NCBI RefSeq assembly: GCF_022836935.1
Contig: NZ_CP083239.1
Coordinates: 3,672,001-3,736,000 of the forward strand
Reading direction: 5' to 3'
Length of the DNA: 64,000 nucleotides
From: Ancylobacter polymorphus
GTDB taxonomy: Bacteria; Pseudomonadota; Alphaproteobacteria; Rhizobiales; Xanthobacteraceae
Shown: piece after piece, positions 29,240 to 38,317 of the stretch
Layout of the letters: each line of letters starts with the position of its first letter
How positions within the stretch are numbered: position 1 is the stretch's first letter
Translations under genes and position numbers: made by a program
Notes under the pieces: generated by a model
The model's input: the letters and a program-made list of their open reading frames with translations, nothing else
Told to the model about the DNA's origin: nothing
The model's database searches: none

Positions 29240-30033
29240 GCACCGCCACGGAGAGTGCCGGCGCGCGGCTGGTGCTGAACATCTATATCGCGCTTTTCGT
29301 CCTCTACCTTTTCCTGCCTCTGGCGGTGATGTCGGCGGCGGCGTTCAATTCCTTCGACTACCCCTCGGTGACACAATGGCAGGGCTTTACACTCAAATGG
29401 TTCGTCGCCCTCGCCCATGACCAGCGCCTTCTGCAGGGGCTCGTCAACTCGGTGCTGGTCGCGCTCGGGGTAATCGCTGTGTCGATACCCGCCGGCCTGT
29501 CGGGGGCGCTGATCCTCACCCGGCTTGGACAGCGTTCCGGGACGGTTCTCTATTCCGTGCTCGTCTCCCCCGTGCTGACGCCGGGAATCATCCTCGGCAT
29601 TTCCAGCCTCATCTTCTGGCGGGAATTCGGCGTACCGGGCGGGCTGTTCGTCGCCGTCATGGCGCAGTCGAGCTTCATTGCCTCCTACGCGATGCTGCTT
29701 TTCCTCGCCCGACTGCAACGGCAGGATCGTACGCTGGAGGAAGCGGCGCTCGATCTCGGCGCCAGTCACACCCTCGTGTTCCGCCGCATCACCCTGCCCT
29801 TCCTGGCACCGACCTGCTTCACCGCCGCCGTGGTCGCCTTCCTACAGTCCTTCGAGAACTACAACACGACGGTTTTTGCCATCGGCGGTGAATGGACCCT
29901 GGTGACCGAAATCGCCTCGCGCCTGCGCTTCGGCCTGTCCCCCGTGATCAACGTGGTCGGTGTGATCTTCGTGGCGCTAACGCTTGTCGCCGCTATTGCC
30001 TATGTAGTGCTGCAAAAGAAGCCGAAGGCCTAG
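29236..30033 (+). CDS. Polyamine-type ABC transporter, second permease (PotC/PotI-like)
   Basis: A 265-residue inner-membrane permease with the EAA loop EEAALDLGASHTLVFRRITLP. It begins within the stop codon of the previous gene (ATGA overlap). Its TAG stop codon straddles the left end of an insertion sequence: TA is host target sequence and G is the first base of the element. The protein is therefore unaltered. Confidence 0.92.
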   Translation: MSTATESAGARLVLNIYIALFVLYLFLPLAVMSAAAFNSFDYPSVTQWQGFTLKWFVALAHDQRLLQGLVNSVLVALGVIAVSIPAGLSGALILTRLGQRSGTVLYSVLVSPVLTPGIILGISSLIFWREFGVPGGLFVAVMAQSSFIASYAMLLFLARLQRQDRTLEEAALDLGASHTLVFRRITLPFLAPTCFTAAVVAFLQSFENYNTTVFAIGGEWTLVTEIASRLRFGLSPVINVVGVIFVALTLVAAIAYVVLQKKPKA

Positions 30034-30051
30034 GCTCAGGACCTATTAATT
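30033..30051 (+). repeat. Left terminal inverted repeat of the IS5/IS427 element
   Basis: Nineteen bases beginning GGCTCAGGACC. Three mismatches to the right end at positions 11, 12 and 16. Confidence 0.9.
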
Positions 30052-30093
30052 GCGTTCTGGATGTGATTCACAGTCTCCATTGAGGAGGCTGTG

Positions 30094-30848
30094 ATGGGTG
30101 ATTTGTTCTTGCTGAGCGAGCGGCAGATGGCTCGGATCTCGCCGTTCTTTCCGCTGGCCCATGGGGTGCCGCGCGTCGATGACCGCCGGGTGGTGAGCGG
30201 CATTGTCTATGTGATCCGCAACGGGTTGCAGTGGAAAGATGCGCCGAAGGACTACGGCCCGCACAAGACGCTGTACAACCGCTTCATCCGCTGGAGCCGG
30301 CTCGGGGTCTTCGACCGTATCTTCTCCAGCCTCGCCGGCGAAGGGCCCAAACCCGAACGGGTGATGATCGATGCCACGCATCTGAAGGCCCACCGCACGG
30401 CGGCGAGCCTGCTCAAAAAGGGGCTGTTCCCCGTCGTATCGGGCGCACCAAAGGCGGATTGAACTCCAAGCTCCACACCGTCTGCGACGGCGCGGGCCGT
30501 CCGATCATCATGCTGCTGACGGAAGGCCAGATGAGCGACCACAAGGGCGCCCGCCTCGTCCTCAACGCGTTGCCGCCGGCCAAGACCCTGATCGCCGACC
30601 GGGGTTATGACAGCGCCTGGTTCCGGGAGGCGCTCGCCGACAAGGGGATCACGCCCTGCATTCCTTCATCGCGGAGCCGCAAGCGGCCTTATCCCTACGA
30701 CAAAACCCTCTACCGCCAGCGTCACAAGGTCGAGAACCTGTTCGCAAAGCTCAAGGACTGGCGCCGTATCGCCACACGCTATGACCGATGCGCACACACC
30801 TTCTTCTCGGCCATATGCATCGCAGCCACCGTCATCTTCTGGCTTTGA
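30094..30848 (+). CDS. IS5-family transposase made by -1 programmed frameshift
   Basis: A DDE transposase split over two frames. The first reads from an ATG at 30094 (GAGGAGG five bases before it) and would stop at 30462. The second continues to 30848. The slippery heptamer A-AAG-GGG lies at 30417-30423, where both tRNAs can re-pair in the -1 frame, giving a 251-residue fusion. Catalytic positions are MIDATHLKAHRT in the first half and LIADRGYDS and the Glu in RHKVENLFAKLKDWRR in the second. The joined reading AVPRRIGRTKGGLNSKLH matches intact IS427-group transposases, so this is recoding and not decay. Confidence 0.88.
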
Positions 30849-30867
30849 AATCAATGAGTCCTGAGCC
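30849..30867 (-). repeat. Right terminal inverted repeat of the IS5/IS427 element
   Basis: Nineteen bases that, read on the minus strand, begin GGCTCAGGACT. Directly after the transposase stop codon. Confidence 0.9.
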
Positions 30868-31012
30868 TAGCTTCGCTCCCGACCCTCCGATTCAAGATAC
30901 TGAGCCGGCTATCATCACCCGAACGTGATGGCTCGCGCCGTGACGTGCTCACGCTGCGGCACTAGCCTGCGCCGCATCCCAGCGACCATACGCCAACATA
31001 ACGGAGCCAGCG

Positions 31013-32002
31013 ATGAGCCAGATGTCCCGCCGCCATGCGCTTGCCGGTGCCGCAGGCCTCGCCGCGATGCCTGCCGCCCTGCCTCTGCTTGCAAGCGTCT
31101 CCCCAGCCACAGCGCAAACCGCCACAGGCCAGCAGGTGCCGGGGCTTTATCGCTACCGTGTCGGCACGGCCGAGATGACCGCGGTGAATGACGGCATGCG
31201 AACCTTCCCGCTTGCCGACGGCTTCGTGCGTAACGCCTCCCGCCAGGAGATCAATGCCGCGCTGGAAGTTGCATTCCAGCCGAAGGACACGATGTCGATC
31301 CCGTTCAATCCGCTGCTCATCAATAATGGCGGCAAGCTCATTCTCATCGACACCGGCAATGGTCCCCAGTCCGGCAATGCGCCGGTCGGGCGGTTGCAGG
31401 CCAATTTGGCTTGGGCAGGCGTCAAGCCGTCGGACATCGAAACAGTGGTCATTTCCCATTTCCACGGCGACCATATCAATGGGCTGCGCACTGCCGATGG
31501 CGGGCTCGCCTTCCCCAACGCGGAAATCCTGGTACCGGAAGCGGAATGGGCATTCTGGATGGACGAGGGCGAGATGAGCCGCGCGCCAGAAGCACTGAAG
31601 GGCAACTTCACCAATGTCCGCCGCGTTTTCAAGGATATCGAGAGCAAAGTTGCGCGCTATGGCTGGGACAAGGAGATCGTCCCTGGACTGACGAGTGTCG
31701 ACGCTGCTGGCCATACGCCCGGCCACACCGCCTTCATCTTTGCCTCAGGCAATGAGCGCCTGTTCATCCAGTCCGACACCACCAACACACCGATTCTGTT
31801 CGCTCCCCATCCGGAATGGCAGGTGCAGTTCGACATGGACGGACCGAGGGCCGTGCAGACCCGCCGCCGTATCTACGACATGGTGGCGGCGGAGCGGCTT
31901 CAACTCACCGGCTACCACTACCCCTTCCCCGCCACCGGATTCATCCGCAAAGAGGGGGAGGGTTACGCCGTTGTGCCAGCACTCTGGCGCCCGGTGCTTT
32001 GA
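31013..32002 (+). CDS. Tat-exported MBL-fold metallo-hydrolase
   Basis: A 329-residue metallo-beta-lactamase-fold enzyme. The N-terminus MSRRHALAG followed by a hydrophobic stretch to about residue 35 is a twin-arginine signal. The metal site is HFHGDH (149-154), with the later GHTPGHT and a distal HYPFP. The family (lactonase-like and quorum-quenching-like hydrolases) is broad and the substrate is unknown. It lies about 145 bases past the IS element and was probably adjacent to the polyamine-type operon before the insertion. Confidence 0.87.
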   Translation: MSQMSRRHALAGAAGLAAMPAALPLLASVSPATAQTATGQQVPGLYRYRVGTAEMTAVNDGMRTFPLADGFVRNASRQEINAALEVAFQPKDTMSIPFNPLLINNGGKLILIDTGNGPQSGNAPVGRLQANLAWAGVKPSDIETVVISHFHGDHINGLRTADGGLAFPNAEILVPEAEWAFWMDEGEMSRAPEALKGNFTNVRRVFKDIESKVARYGWDKEIVPGLTSVDAAGHTPGHTAFIFASGNERLFIQSDTTNTPILFAPHPEWQVQFDMDGPRAVQTRRRIYDMVAAERLQLTGYHYPFPATGFIRKEGEGYAVVPALWRPVL

Positions 32003-32084
32003 CGCCCGGCGAGGGTCGTGACTTGGCAAGACCGGCGGGGCGAGGCTATGTCTCGCCCCACCTTTTCGGAATCGAGGACCGTCC

Positions 32085-32330
32085 ATGTCCGACACTCTTC
32101 CCGACCGCCTGTCGAGCGACCCGAACAGCCCGTTCCACAATGCAGAACTGCTGGAGCGCGGAGTCGGCATCCGCTTCAAGGGCGTGGAAAAGACCAATGT
32201 CGAGGAGTACTGCGTAAGTGAAGGCTGGATTCGCGTCTCAGTCGGCAAGGCCAAGGACCGCGCCGGGAACCCGATGACGGTGAAACTGGTCGGGCCGGTC
32301 GAACCTTATCTACGCACGCCGGACGAGTGA
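32085..32330 (+). CDS. DUF3297 family protein
   Basis: An 81-residue conserved protein (MSDTLPDRLSSDPNSPFHN...GVGIRFKGVEKTNVEEYCVSEGWIRV) that matches DUF3297, widespread in proteobacteria and without known function. No signal or membrane segment. It is close to the NAD kinase gene on the same strand but separated by 91 bases. Confidence 0.85.
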   Translation: MSDTLPDRLSSDPNSPFHNAELLERGVGIRFKGVEKTNVEEYCVSEGWIRVSVGKAKDRAGNPMTVKLVGPVEPYLRTPDE

Positions 32331-32421
32331 GCGTCTCGACGGCACCCTGCGCAAGCGTGTAGACCAGCACGCCGACGTCGCCGCCTTCCGGCCTTGACGC
32401 CTCAGCTATCGGGCAGTCCGC

Positions 32422-33240
32422 ATGAATGAAGTCGCCCGCCCCGCCGGTCCGAGCCATGCCGCGGTTGACGCGTCAACCGCCTTGAGCCGCATCGCCTTCG
32501 TAGCAAGTGAAGCGCCGGACGCGCTTCAGGCCCAAGGACTGCTCACGGCACGCTATGGCACCGTGCCGGCGGAAGACGCCGATGTCGTGGTCGCACTTGG
32601 TGGCGACGGTTTCATGCTGCAGACGCTGCACCGCTTCCGCGACAGCGGCACGCCGATCTACGGTATGAATCGCGGTTCGGTCGGCTTCCTCATGAACAGT
32701 TTTCGCGAGGAGGACCTGCCCGCGCGTATCACCGCATCGCAGCGGGTGGTTATCCATCCGTTGATGATGGAAGCGACCGACATAAAAGGGCGCCAGCACC
32801 GCGCCTGGGCGATCAATGAAGTGTCGCTCATCCGCCAATCCTATCAGGCGGCGAAGCTGCGCATCGCCATCGACGGCAAGGTGCGGATGGAGGAGTTGAT
32901 CTGCGATGGCGTTCTCGTAGCAACGCCGGCAGGATCAACGGCCTATAACCTCTCCGCTCAGGGCCCGATCCTTCCCATCGGCACACCACTTTTGGCGGTC
33001 ACCCCCATTTCCGCCTTCCGGCCGCGCCGCTGGCGCGGGGCGCTCGTGCCTGACCGCGCCCGCGTCGACATTGCCGTGATGGAGTTCGAGAAGCGTCCGG
33101 TGAATGCAACGGCCGATCATTTCGAGGTGCGCGACGTGGTGGCGGTGCGCGCACGGCTCGATGCCAATTCCTCGATGACCATGCTGGTCGATCGCGATCA
33201 CTCGATCGAGGAACGCATCCTGGCCGAACAATTCGGCTGA
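32422..33240 (+). CDS. nadK: NAD kinase
   Basis: A 272-residue NAD kinase that makes NADP from NAD and ATP or polyphosphate. The GGDG nucleotide motif is at 60-63 ([12 protein letters not shown]). The NE motif ([12 protein letters not shown]) and the glycine-rich [16 protein letters not shown] are intact. The alphaproteobacterial signature FRPRRWRGA follows. Confidence 0.94.
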   Translation: MNEVARPAGPSHAAVDASTALSRIAFVASEAPDALQAQGLLTARYGTVPAEDADVVVALGGDGFMLQTLHRFRDSGTPIYGMNRGSVGFLMNSFREEDLPARITASQRVVIHPLMMEATDIKGRQHRAWAINEVSLIRQSYQAAKLRIAIDGKVRMEELICDGVLVATPAGSTAYNLSAQGPILPIGTPLLAVTPISAFRPRRWRGALVPDRARVDIAVMEFEKRPVNATADHFEVRDVVAVRARLDANSSMTMLVDRDHSIEERILAEQFG

Positions 33241-33247
33241 ACGGCGC

Positions 33248-34378
33248 TTAGGCCGCGAGGGTCTGCCGTTCCGAGCGCTCGCGCGCCTCGCTCTGCCAGC
33301 GGTGCAGCATGCCGACGATGCGGTTGCCCTGCGCGCTCTCACCGGCCTCTTCATAAGCCGCGAGCACTTCGTCGAGAATGCGCAGGCGTAGCCGCGGCTC
33401 CTCATCGAGATCATCGACATAGGCTTCGGACTGAACGACGCAGAGCGCGGTGCGGAAGGCAATGAACGCCCCGCGCGGCATTCCCAGCCGGTCATAGAGC
33501 ACGCGGAAGGCCTCGCCCGAACGGTCCGCCGCGAGAGCCGAAACGTGGTTGACGCCGATACCGGAGAGGACGGAGACCGCCTCAAGGAAAAGCCGCATCT
33601 GGCCCGACAGCAGCGAACGCAGCACCAGCGCCGAGGTCAATTCACCCCTGGCCTGCAGGTCCTGAACCAGAGCGCGGGTCTGCGTGAAATCCGTGGCCGC
33701 GATCTGGGTCACCGTGGCCTGGTCGGCAGCCTCGCGCGCCAGCCTCGCGGCTTGCTGAGGGGAAAGCCACTGGCGCTCCTCGACAAAGGCCGACAACGCT
33801 CCGGCCACCACACGGATCAACGCCTGATGCGCCGCCGCCGGCAGGTCCGGCCGGCAAAGCAGCGCCTCGCGTACTTCCGGCACCCGTCCAAAACGCGACA
33901 CGATATGACCGAGGGCGAAGCCCGGCACGTCCGCCGTCGGGTTGCTCACCAGCGCCAGCACGGCCTCGACACCGCCGACCTCCGCCAGCAAGGCGGCGAC
34001 GGGCGCCGGCAGGCTCGCCCGCCGCGCAATCGCCTGCTGTTTGTCGGCCTCGCCATCCGCGCAAAGGGCAATGAGTTCACGCACATTAAGTACGGCTGAA
34101 TGTTCCAGCATCGTCTCGCCCGCCGCCCCTGGGAGCCGCGCAAGCTGAAGCGCCACATCGGCTGGCACGAGAGGGTAGCGGCACAGGGCTGAAGCGAGCT
34201 GAAACTGGACCATCGGCGAAGGGTCGGCCACCAGCGCCGGGAGGGCCTCATCGATCTCGGCGCGCTCGGTCGCGCCCAGCTCGGGCCGCACATAGGCGCG
34301 GGCCAGAGCCGCGACCGCCCTGGCTCGCGCCTCCTCCGGAGCGGTCTGCGTCCAATCCAGAAACTGCCGCACGATCAT
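33248..34378 (-). CDS. DUF2336 family protein
   Basis: A 376-residue protein of the alphaproteobacterial DUF2336 family, built from alpha-helical HEAT-like pairs (for example SPMVQFQLASALCRYPLVPADVALQLARLPG). Its function is unknown. Such scaffolds usually bind other proteins. The start at 34378 (MIVRQFLDWTQ) has GGGAG upstream, and the 14 extra codons of the open frame are rejected. It lies 91 bases after the secreted three-repeat protein on the same strand and converges with nadK. Confidence 0.82.
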   Translation of the reverse strand: MIVRQFLDWTQTAPEEARARAVAALARAYVRPELGATERAEIDEALPALVADPSPMVQFQLASALCRYPLVPADVALQLARLPGAAGETMLEHSAVLNVRELIALCADGEADKQQAIARRASLPAPVAALLAEVGGVEAVLALVSNPTADVPGFALGHIVSRFGRVPEVREALLCRPDLPAAAHQALIRVVAGALSAFVEERQWLSPQQAARLAREAADQATVTQIAATDFTQTRALVQDLQARGELTSALVLRSLLSGQMRLFLEAVSVLSGIGVNHVSALAADRSGEAFRVLYDRLGMPRGAFIAFRTALCVVQSEAYVDDLDEEPRLRLRILDEVLAAYEEAGESAQGNRIVGMLHRWQSEARERSERQTLAA

Positions 34379-34469
34379 CGCGCACTCCCGGCCCGGTTCA
34401 TCACGACAACGAGCCTGCACCGCGGCAACTTAAGAAAGCGTTGACCATAGAAGACGGGACGGCCGGCTC

Positions 34470-35672
34470 TCAGTCGCCGCTGCCGTCCTGCCCCTCCAGC
34501 GCATCCGGCGTCACCTGATCGCCGACGCGTACCTCGACCGACTCGTTCTTGCCCGTCTCGACGGTGAACACCTTCGAGTAGGTCTTGCCCTGATAACGAG
34601 CGACCGCGGTGTATTCGCCTTCGGCCAGCACGAAGGTCGGCTCGGGACTGATCGATTCCTTGACGCTGTCGCCACCCGGCGTGCCGATCGACCATTGCGT
34701 CTCCGGCATAGGATCGCCTCCGGCCACTTTCACCAAGCGCAGCGTCACCTCGCCCGCGCGGTGGTGCAGCGTCGCATCCGTCACCTTGCCCGCCGCCACC
34801 GCGAGATCCGCCTGGATCACCGCATTGCCGTCGCCATAGGTGGAGACGACATAATAGTCGCCGGCCGGCAGGATAATGAGATCTCCCGGATTTGCGCCGC
34901 GGTAATAGGGACGGCTCGACGCCCGTCCCTGCAGGAAGCTGCCCTCGAACAGATCATAGGTGACCTTGTCCGCCGGCACCGGCTTTTCGCCGACATCACT
35001 GTGCAGTGTCACCGCACCCGCCGGGACGACGAGTTGCTCGCGCCGCGACTCCTCGCCGACCACGATGCGCCGCGCGACGCTGGCGAGGCCATAGGCGACA
35101 TGCACAACATAACCACCGGGCGAAAGGAAGAACACCGGCGCGGGATCGGCAGCTTCTGCCACCAGCGGATAGGCACCGGACGCTTCCGGGCGGTCGGCGA
35201 AGACGCGCCAGACGAGACCGCGCGGAATCAACCCGTCCTTGTCGCCGAACCGGGCACTCATGCCGATCGCCACCTTTCCCGCCGGCGGCTGCGGCAGGAT
35301 CGTGTGCGGGTCGCCCCCTTCGGCGCGTCCGGTGGCGGGTATGCGCGCCGCCGGCCCCGCCGCGCCTGAAGGCGCCGGAGACGGCGCCGGGGCGCCGACA
35401 AAAGGCATGGCGCGGGAGGGCTGAAACGGCGCCGGACTGAAAGGCTGAGCTGATTGCCCTGGGGACGGCGCCTGGAAGGGGGCGAGTTGCGCAATGTTCC
35501 CCGTCGGCGACGAGGGCGTCACCTGCGCCAGGGCACCGCCGCCGGAAAGGACGATGGCGGCAATGCTCAAAACCTCCGCGCATCGACGAACGAATGCGCC
35601 GGAACCAAGCGTAAGCGCTCGCCGGGTGGGGCCAAGGAACCGTAGCACGAGGGGAACGACATGTTGCGACAT
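34470..35672 (-). CDS. Secreted protein with three internal beta-rich repeats
   Basis: About 400 residues. A hydrophobic export segment (about 34-50, ending GGGALAQ) follows an unusually long basic N-terminus, so the true start may lie further downstream. Then come a Pro/Ala-rich linker (about 55-130) and three related units. Each unit centres on L-x-x-G-x-Y: LSPGGY (183-188), LPAGDY (268-273) and LAEGEY (349-354), spaced 85 and 81 residues apart. Each is followed by alternating hydrophobic strands, suggesting tandem Ig-like or carboxypeptidase-regulatory-like sandwiches. The acidic C-terminus ends EGQDGSGD. I do not recognise a function. Confidence 0.72.
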   Translation of the reverse strand: MSQHVVPLVLRFLGPTRRALTLGSGAFVRRCAEVLSIAAIVLSGGGALAQVTPSSPTGNIAQLAPFQAPSPGQSAQPFSPAPFQPSRAMPFVGAPAPSPAPSGAAGPAARIPATGRAEGGDPHTILPQPPAGKVAIGMSARFGDKDGLIPRGLVWRVFADRPEASGAYPLVAEAADPAPVFFLSPGGYVVHVAYGLASVARRIVVGEESRREQLVVPAGAVTLHSDVGEKPVPADKVTYDLFEGSFLQGRASSRPYYRGANPGDLIILPAGDYYVVSTYGDGNAVIQADLAVAAGKVTDATLHHRAGEVTLRLVKVAGGDPMPETQWSIGTPGGDSVKESISPEPTFVLAEGEYTAVARYQGKTYSKVFTVETGKNESVEVRVGDQVTPDALEGQDGSGD

Positions 35673-36129
35673 AGGCGCTGTAGGTGCCTTCAAACGGAGG
35701 CGAATTCAAGTCATCGGGATGCCGGATGACCGCCGCCCGACGCCCCCTGCTTCGCGCCCATCCGGGAATGCTGAAAAGAACGAGGCTCACGCTGCTGCGC
35801 CCCGACGGGACGCGGCTTCTCGGGTGGAATAGACCGCGTGGCGCCCACAGCCGACGCCACGTATTGCGCGACGCGCTCCAGCGGTCCGTGTCGCGCTTGG
35901 CGCCACCGAAATCAGAACCGCGAAGGCACGACGAAGCGGCGCCCGCCCCCGCCTGAGACTGAAGCGCTCCCGGCGAGCACTCCGCTGTTTCACCGGAACT
36001 GGCTGGCAATCGCGTTCCGAGTGGACATGAACAGAGCCCTCCGCAAAGAAGCCTCGCAAAGCGTCGACTTCCATATCGGAGCTACCGCATGCCCCGCTGC
36101 GCCGCCGTCACCAATTCCGGCGGGAGGTC
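35673..36129. other. Non-coding or decayed region
   Basis: About 450 bases with several short open frames, none with a plausible protein sequence. It leads into the decayed IS481 transposase. Confidence 0.5.
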
Positions 36130-36750
36130 GCGCCTCGCCTTCGACGGGATCATCAGCGGAGCGGCGAGGAGCCCGCATTGCGGCTGGGCTTCGCCCGCTT
36201 TACGGTGGCGGGATGCGGACGCGCTGCAAGCTCACCGCGCTAGCGCCGCAGGAACCCTCGCGGCGCTATCAGCGCAAACGGCCGGATGCCCCCTGCATCT
36301 CGACATCGAAAAGATGCTCGCCCACCTTTAAAAGGCGTCGGTCATCGCATCACCGGCAAACCGTGGGAAACCGGCAAGGGCGTCGGCTATCACGTCCTGC
36401 ACGTTGACTACCGACGACCGCCCCCTCTCGCCTGTGTGCAAATGCCACCCGATGAGCAACGCTGTGCGACGGCGTGCCTTTTTCTACCACGCTGGCCCCG
36501 AATCTGGGCACGCAGCGCCTGTATCCCGCAAGTGGCTACCGACCATGAGCCAGAGATAGCGCCAGACTGTTCCGCGATGCGTCGGATGCTGGGATCCAAC
36601 ATATCCGCACTGGGCCCTACACGCGAAGACCAACGGCGCAGCCGAGCACTTCATCCGCTTCCTGCTGTGAAATGGCCTTTCATACCCGTTCCGATCCGTC
36701 CATCGAAGGGCCGCGAACCTGCCAAGAGGGATTGCCCGCCTAACGCGAGA
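36130..36750 (+). pseudogene. Decayed IS481-family transposase
   Basis: Fragments of an IS481-type DDE transposase in changing plus-strand frames. RIAAGL and LTALAPQEPSRRYQRKRP (frame 3, from about 36231) lead to LHLDIEKMLAHL with a stop at 36331 (frame 2). Then GVGHRITGKPW and VLHVDYRRPPPLACVQMPPDEQ (frame 1) are followed by HIRTGPYT (frame 3), then KTNGAAEHFIRFLL with a TGA at 36668 (frame 2) and FRSVHRRAANLPRGIARL. The motifs match intact IS481 proteins in order. There are at least four frameshifts and two stops, so it is inactive. Terminal repeats were not found. Confidence 0.8.
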
Positions 36751-37067
36751 GGCCACGGCCTGGCCTCGCCCGAAGGACGCAGTTCGCTCTTCCCAGGAAC
36801 AACCTGGCGAGAAGTCACATCCTCGAACTTCAAGAGTCGGCTCGCGCGCAGAGCTTCACGCTCGTCCCTCCGCCCCCGCCGGCCGGACGCCTCTCGGATC
36901 AGCGGATGGTCCCGTCTTCGGGAGAATGTGACCAAGCCCTATTATTATCGCGTTGTGATTCTTCGAGCCGCATTCCCGCGCCCGTGAACGGCCGGCCCCG
37001 CCCCTCCCCGGCGGCTCACCTCGCTACCTCGTCGCTCTTCCAGCGCGCTTACAGTGGACTTTTGCCA
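36751..37067. other. Region upstream of the nitroreductase gene, no gene seen
   Basis: About 320 bases past the recognisable IS481 fragments. The sequence may include the degraded right end of that element. It must carry the promoter of the nitroreductase gene. Confidence 0.45.
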
Positions 37068-37640
37068 ATGACTGCCGACGGCTCCACCCTCGACCTGCTC
37101 CGGACACGCAAGAGCCCCAAGGTGTTCGACCTCACTTTCCCGGGCCCGAATGAGATCGAGCTCGATTCCATGTTGGCCATAGCGACGCGCGTACCGGATC
37201 ACGGCAAACTTGCGCCGTGGCGTTTCATCGTGTTCGAGGGCGAGGCACGGGCGCGCGCCGGCGATGCCATCGCCGCCGTCTTCGCCATCGACAACCCCGA
37301 AGCGGAGCCGGAGCGGATCACCCTTGAACGCAACCGGCTCTGCCGGGCTCCACTCGTGATCGCCGTCGTTTCACGAGCGGCGCCGCACGCCAAGATTCCG
37401 GAATGGGAGCAGACCCTGTCAGGCGCGGCGGCCTCCACACTCCTGCTGCTCGCCGCACACGCGCATGGCTATGCCGCCACCTGGCTGACGGAATGGTACA
37501 GCTACGACCCACGCATACGCGCCACGCTGGGCCTGTCGGACGCGGAGCGCTTCATCGGATTTCTCTACATAGGCACGCTCGCCCGCCCGCAGGAGGATCG
37601 CCCTCGACCGGCCCTCGCCGAACTCGTCACGCGGTACTGA
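37068..37640 (+). CDS. Nitroreductase family protein (YdjA-like)
   Basis: A 190-residue FMN-dependent oxidoreductase of the nitroreductase fold. The opening LDLLRTRKSPKVFD carries the FMN-phosphate-binding Arg/Lys/Ser. ATRVPDHGKLAPWRFIVFEG and TLSGAAASTLLLLAAHAHGYAATWLTEW match the short YdjA/TdsD-like subgroup. Physiological substrate unknown. The ATG at 37068 is preferred; the longer frame runs back into transposon debris. It precedes a flavin reductase-like gene by three bases, so the pair is probably co-transcribed. Confidence 0.88.
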   Translation: MTADGSTLDLLRTRKSPKVFDLTFPGPNEIELDSMLAIATRVPDHGKLAPWRFIVFEGEARARAGDAIAAVFAIDNPEAEPERITLERNRLCRAPLVIAVVSRAAPHAKIPEWEQTLSGAAASTLLLLAAHAHGYAATWLTEWYSYDPRIRATLGLSDAERFIGFLYIGTLARPQEDRPRPALAELVTRY

Positions 37641-37643
37641 TCC

Positions 37644-38243
37644 ATGTTTTACGAACCCGCTCTCGGCAATCATGGCCTGCCGCACAACCCGCTGAAGGCG
37701 CTCGTGGCGCCGCGACCGATCGGTTGGATTTCGACATTGTCTCCGGACGGGACGCCCAATCTCGCTCCCTACTCCTTCTTCAACATCGTCAGCGAGAACC
37801 CGGATATCGTGATGTTCTCCAGCGCGGGGCTGAAGGACACTGTGCGCAACGCGATGGCGACCGGGGAGTTTGTCTGCAATCTCGCCACGCGCGATTTGAT
37901 GGATCAGGTGAACATCACCTCGACTCCACTGCCGTCTGGTGAAAGCGAGTTCGACCTGGCGGGACTGGCCCAGGCGCCCTGCCGCCTCATCCGCCCGCCA
38001 CGCGTCGCAATGTCCCCCTGCGCTCTCGAATGTGTCTGGATTGACACAGTCGAAATGATCGATCGCAGCGGCCGGCGGGCCGGATATCATGTGACCTATG
38101 GCGAGATCATCGGAGTCCATATCGATGATCGATTCATTGAGGAGGGACGTGTCTGCACCGAAAAATTGCAGCCTCTCTCCCGTGCCGGCTACTTCGACTA
38201 CGCGTGGATCGACACCGTCACATCCGTGCCACGCCCCCGTTAA
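37644..38243 (+). CDS. Flavin reductase-like domain protein
   Basis: A 199-residue protein of the FMN-binding split-barrel, flavin-reductase-like family. The FMN-binding region is LVAPRPIGWISTLSPDGTPNLAPYSFFN, followed by KDTVRNAMATGEFVCNLA. Members reduce flavins or act as uncharacterised FMN oxidoreductases. Its position three bases after a nitroreductase gene suggests a two-component redox pair, but no shared substrate is known. Confidence 0.88.
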   Translation: MFYEPALGNHGLPHNPLKALVAPRPIGWISTLSPDGTPNLAPYSFFNIVSENPDIVMFSSAGLKDTVRNAMATGEFVCNLATRDLMDQVNITSTPLPSGESEFDLAGLAQAPCRLIRPPRVAMSPCALECVWIDTVEMIDRSGRRAGYHVTYGEIIGVHIDDRFIEEGRVCTEKLQPLSRAGYFDYAWIDTVTSVPRPR

Positions 38244-38317
38244 CGGCCCATCCGGCGTACGCCGCGACCGACGCGCGCCTCCCCGCTCACCCCTTCGCCA
38301 TAGCTTGCGTGACGTGC

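Larger units (their letters stand above)
30033..30867 (+). mobile_element. Complete IS5-family element, IS427 group (835 bp)
   Basis: An intact insertion sequence bounded by 19-base terminal inverted repeats that match at 16 of 19 positions, starting GGCTCAGGAC at both ends. It is flanked by a TA duplication (30031-30032 and 30868-30869), the target duplication used by the IS427 group. It encodes one transposase in two overlapping frames. It sits exactly in the stop codon of the second permease gene. Confidence 0.93.

Noticed and set aside
30094..30848. Treating the split IS5 transposase as a frameshifted pseudogene
   Set aside because: The slippery heptamer lies exactly where the frames must join, and programmed -1 frameshifting is normal for this IS group. 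Ends and catalytic residues are intact.
35838..36407. A 189-codon plus-strand frame as a novel gene
   Set aside because: Its second half is a frame of the decayed IS481 transposase, and its first half has no plausible protein character.
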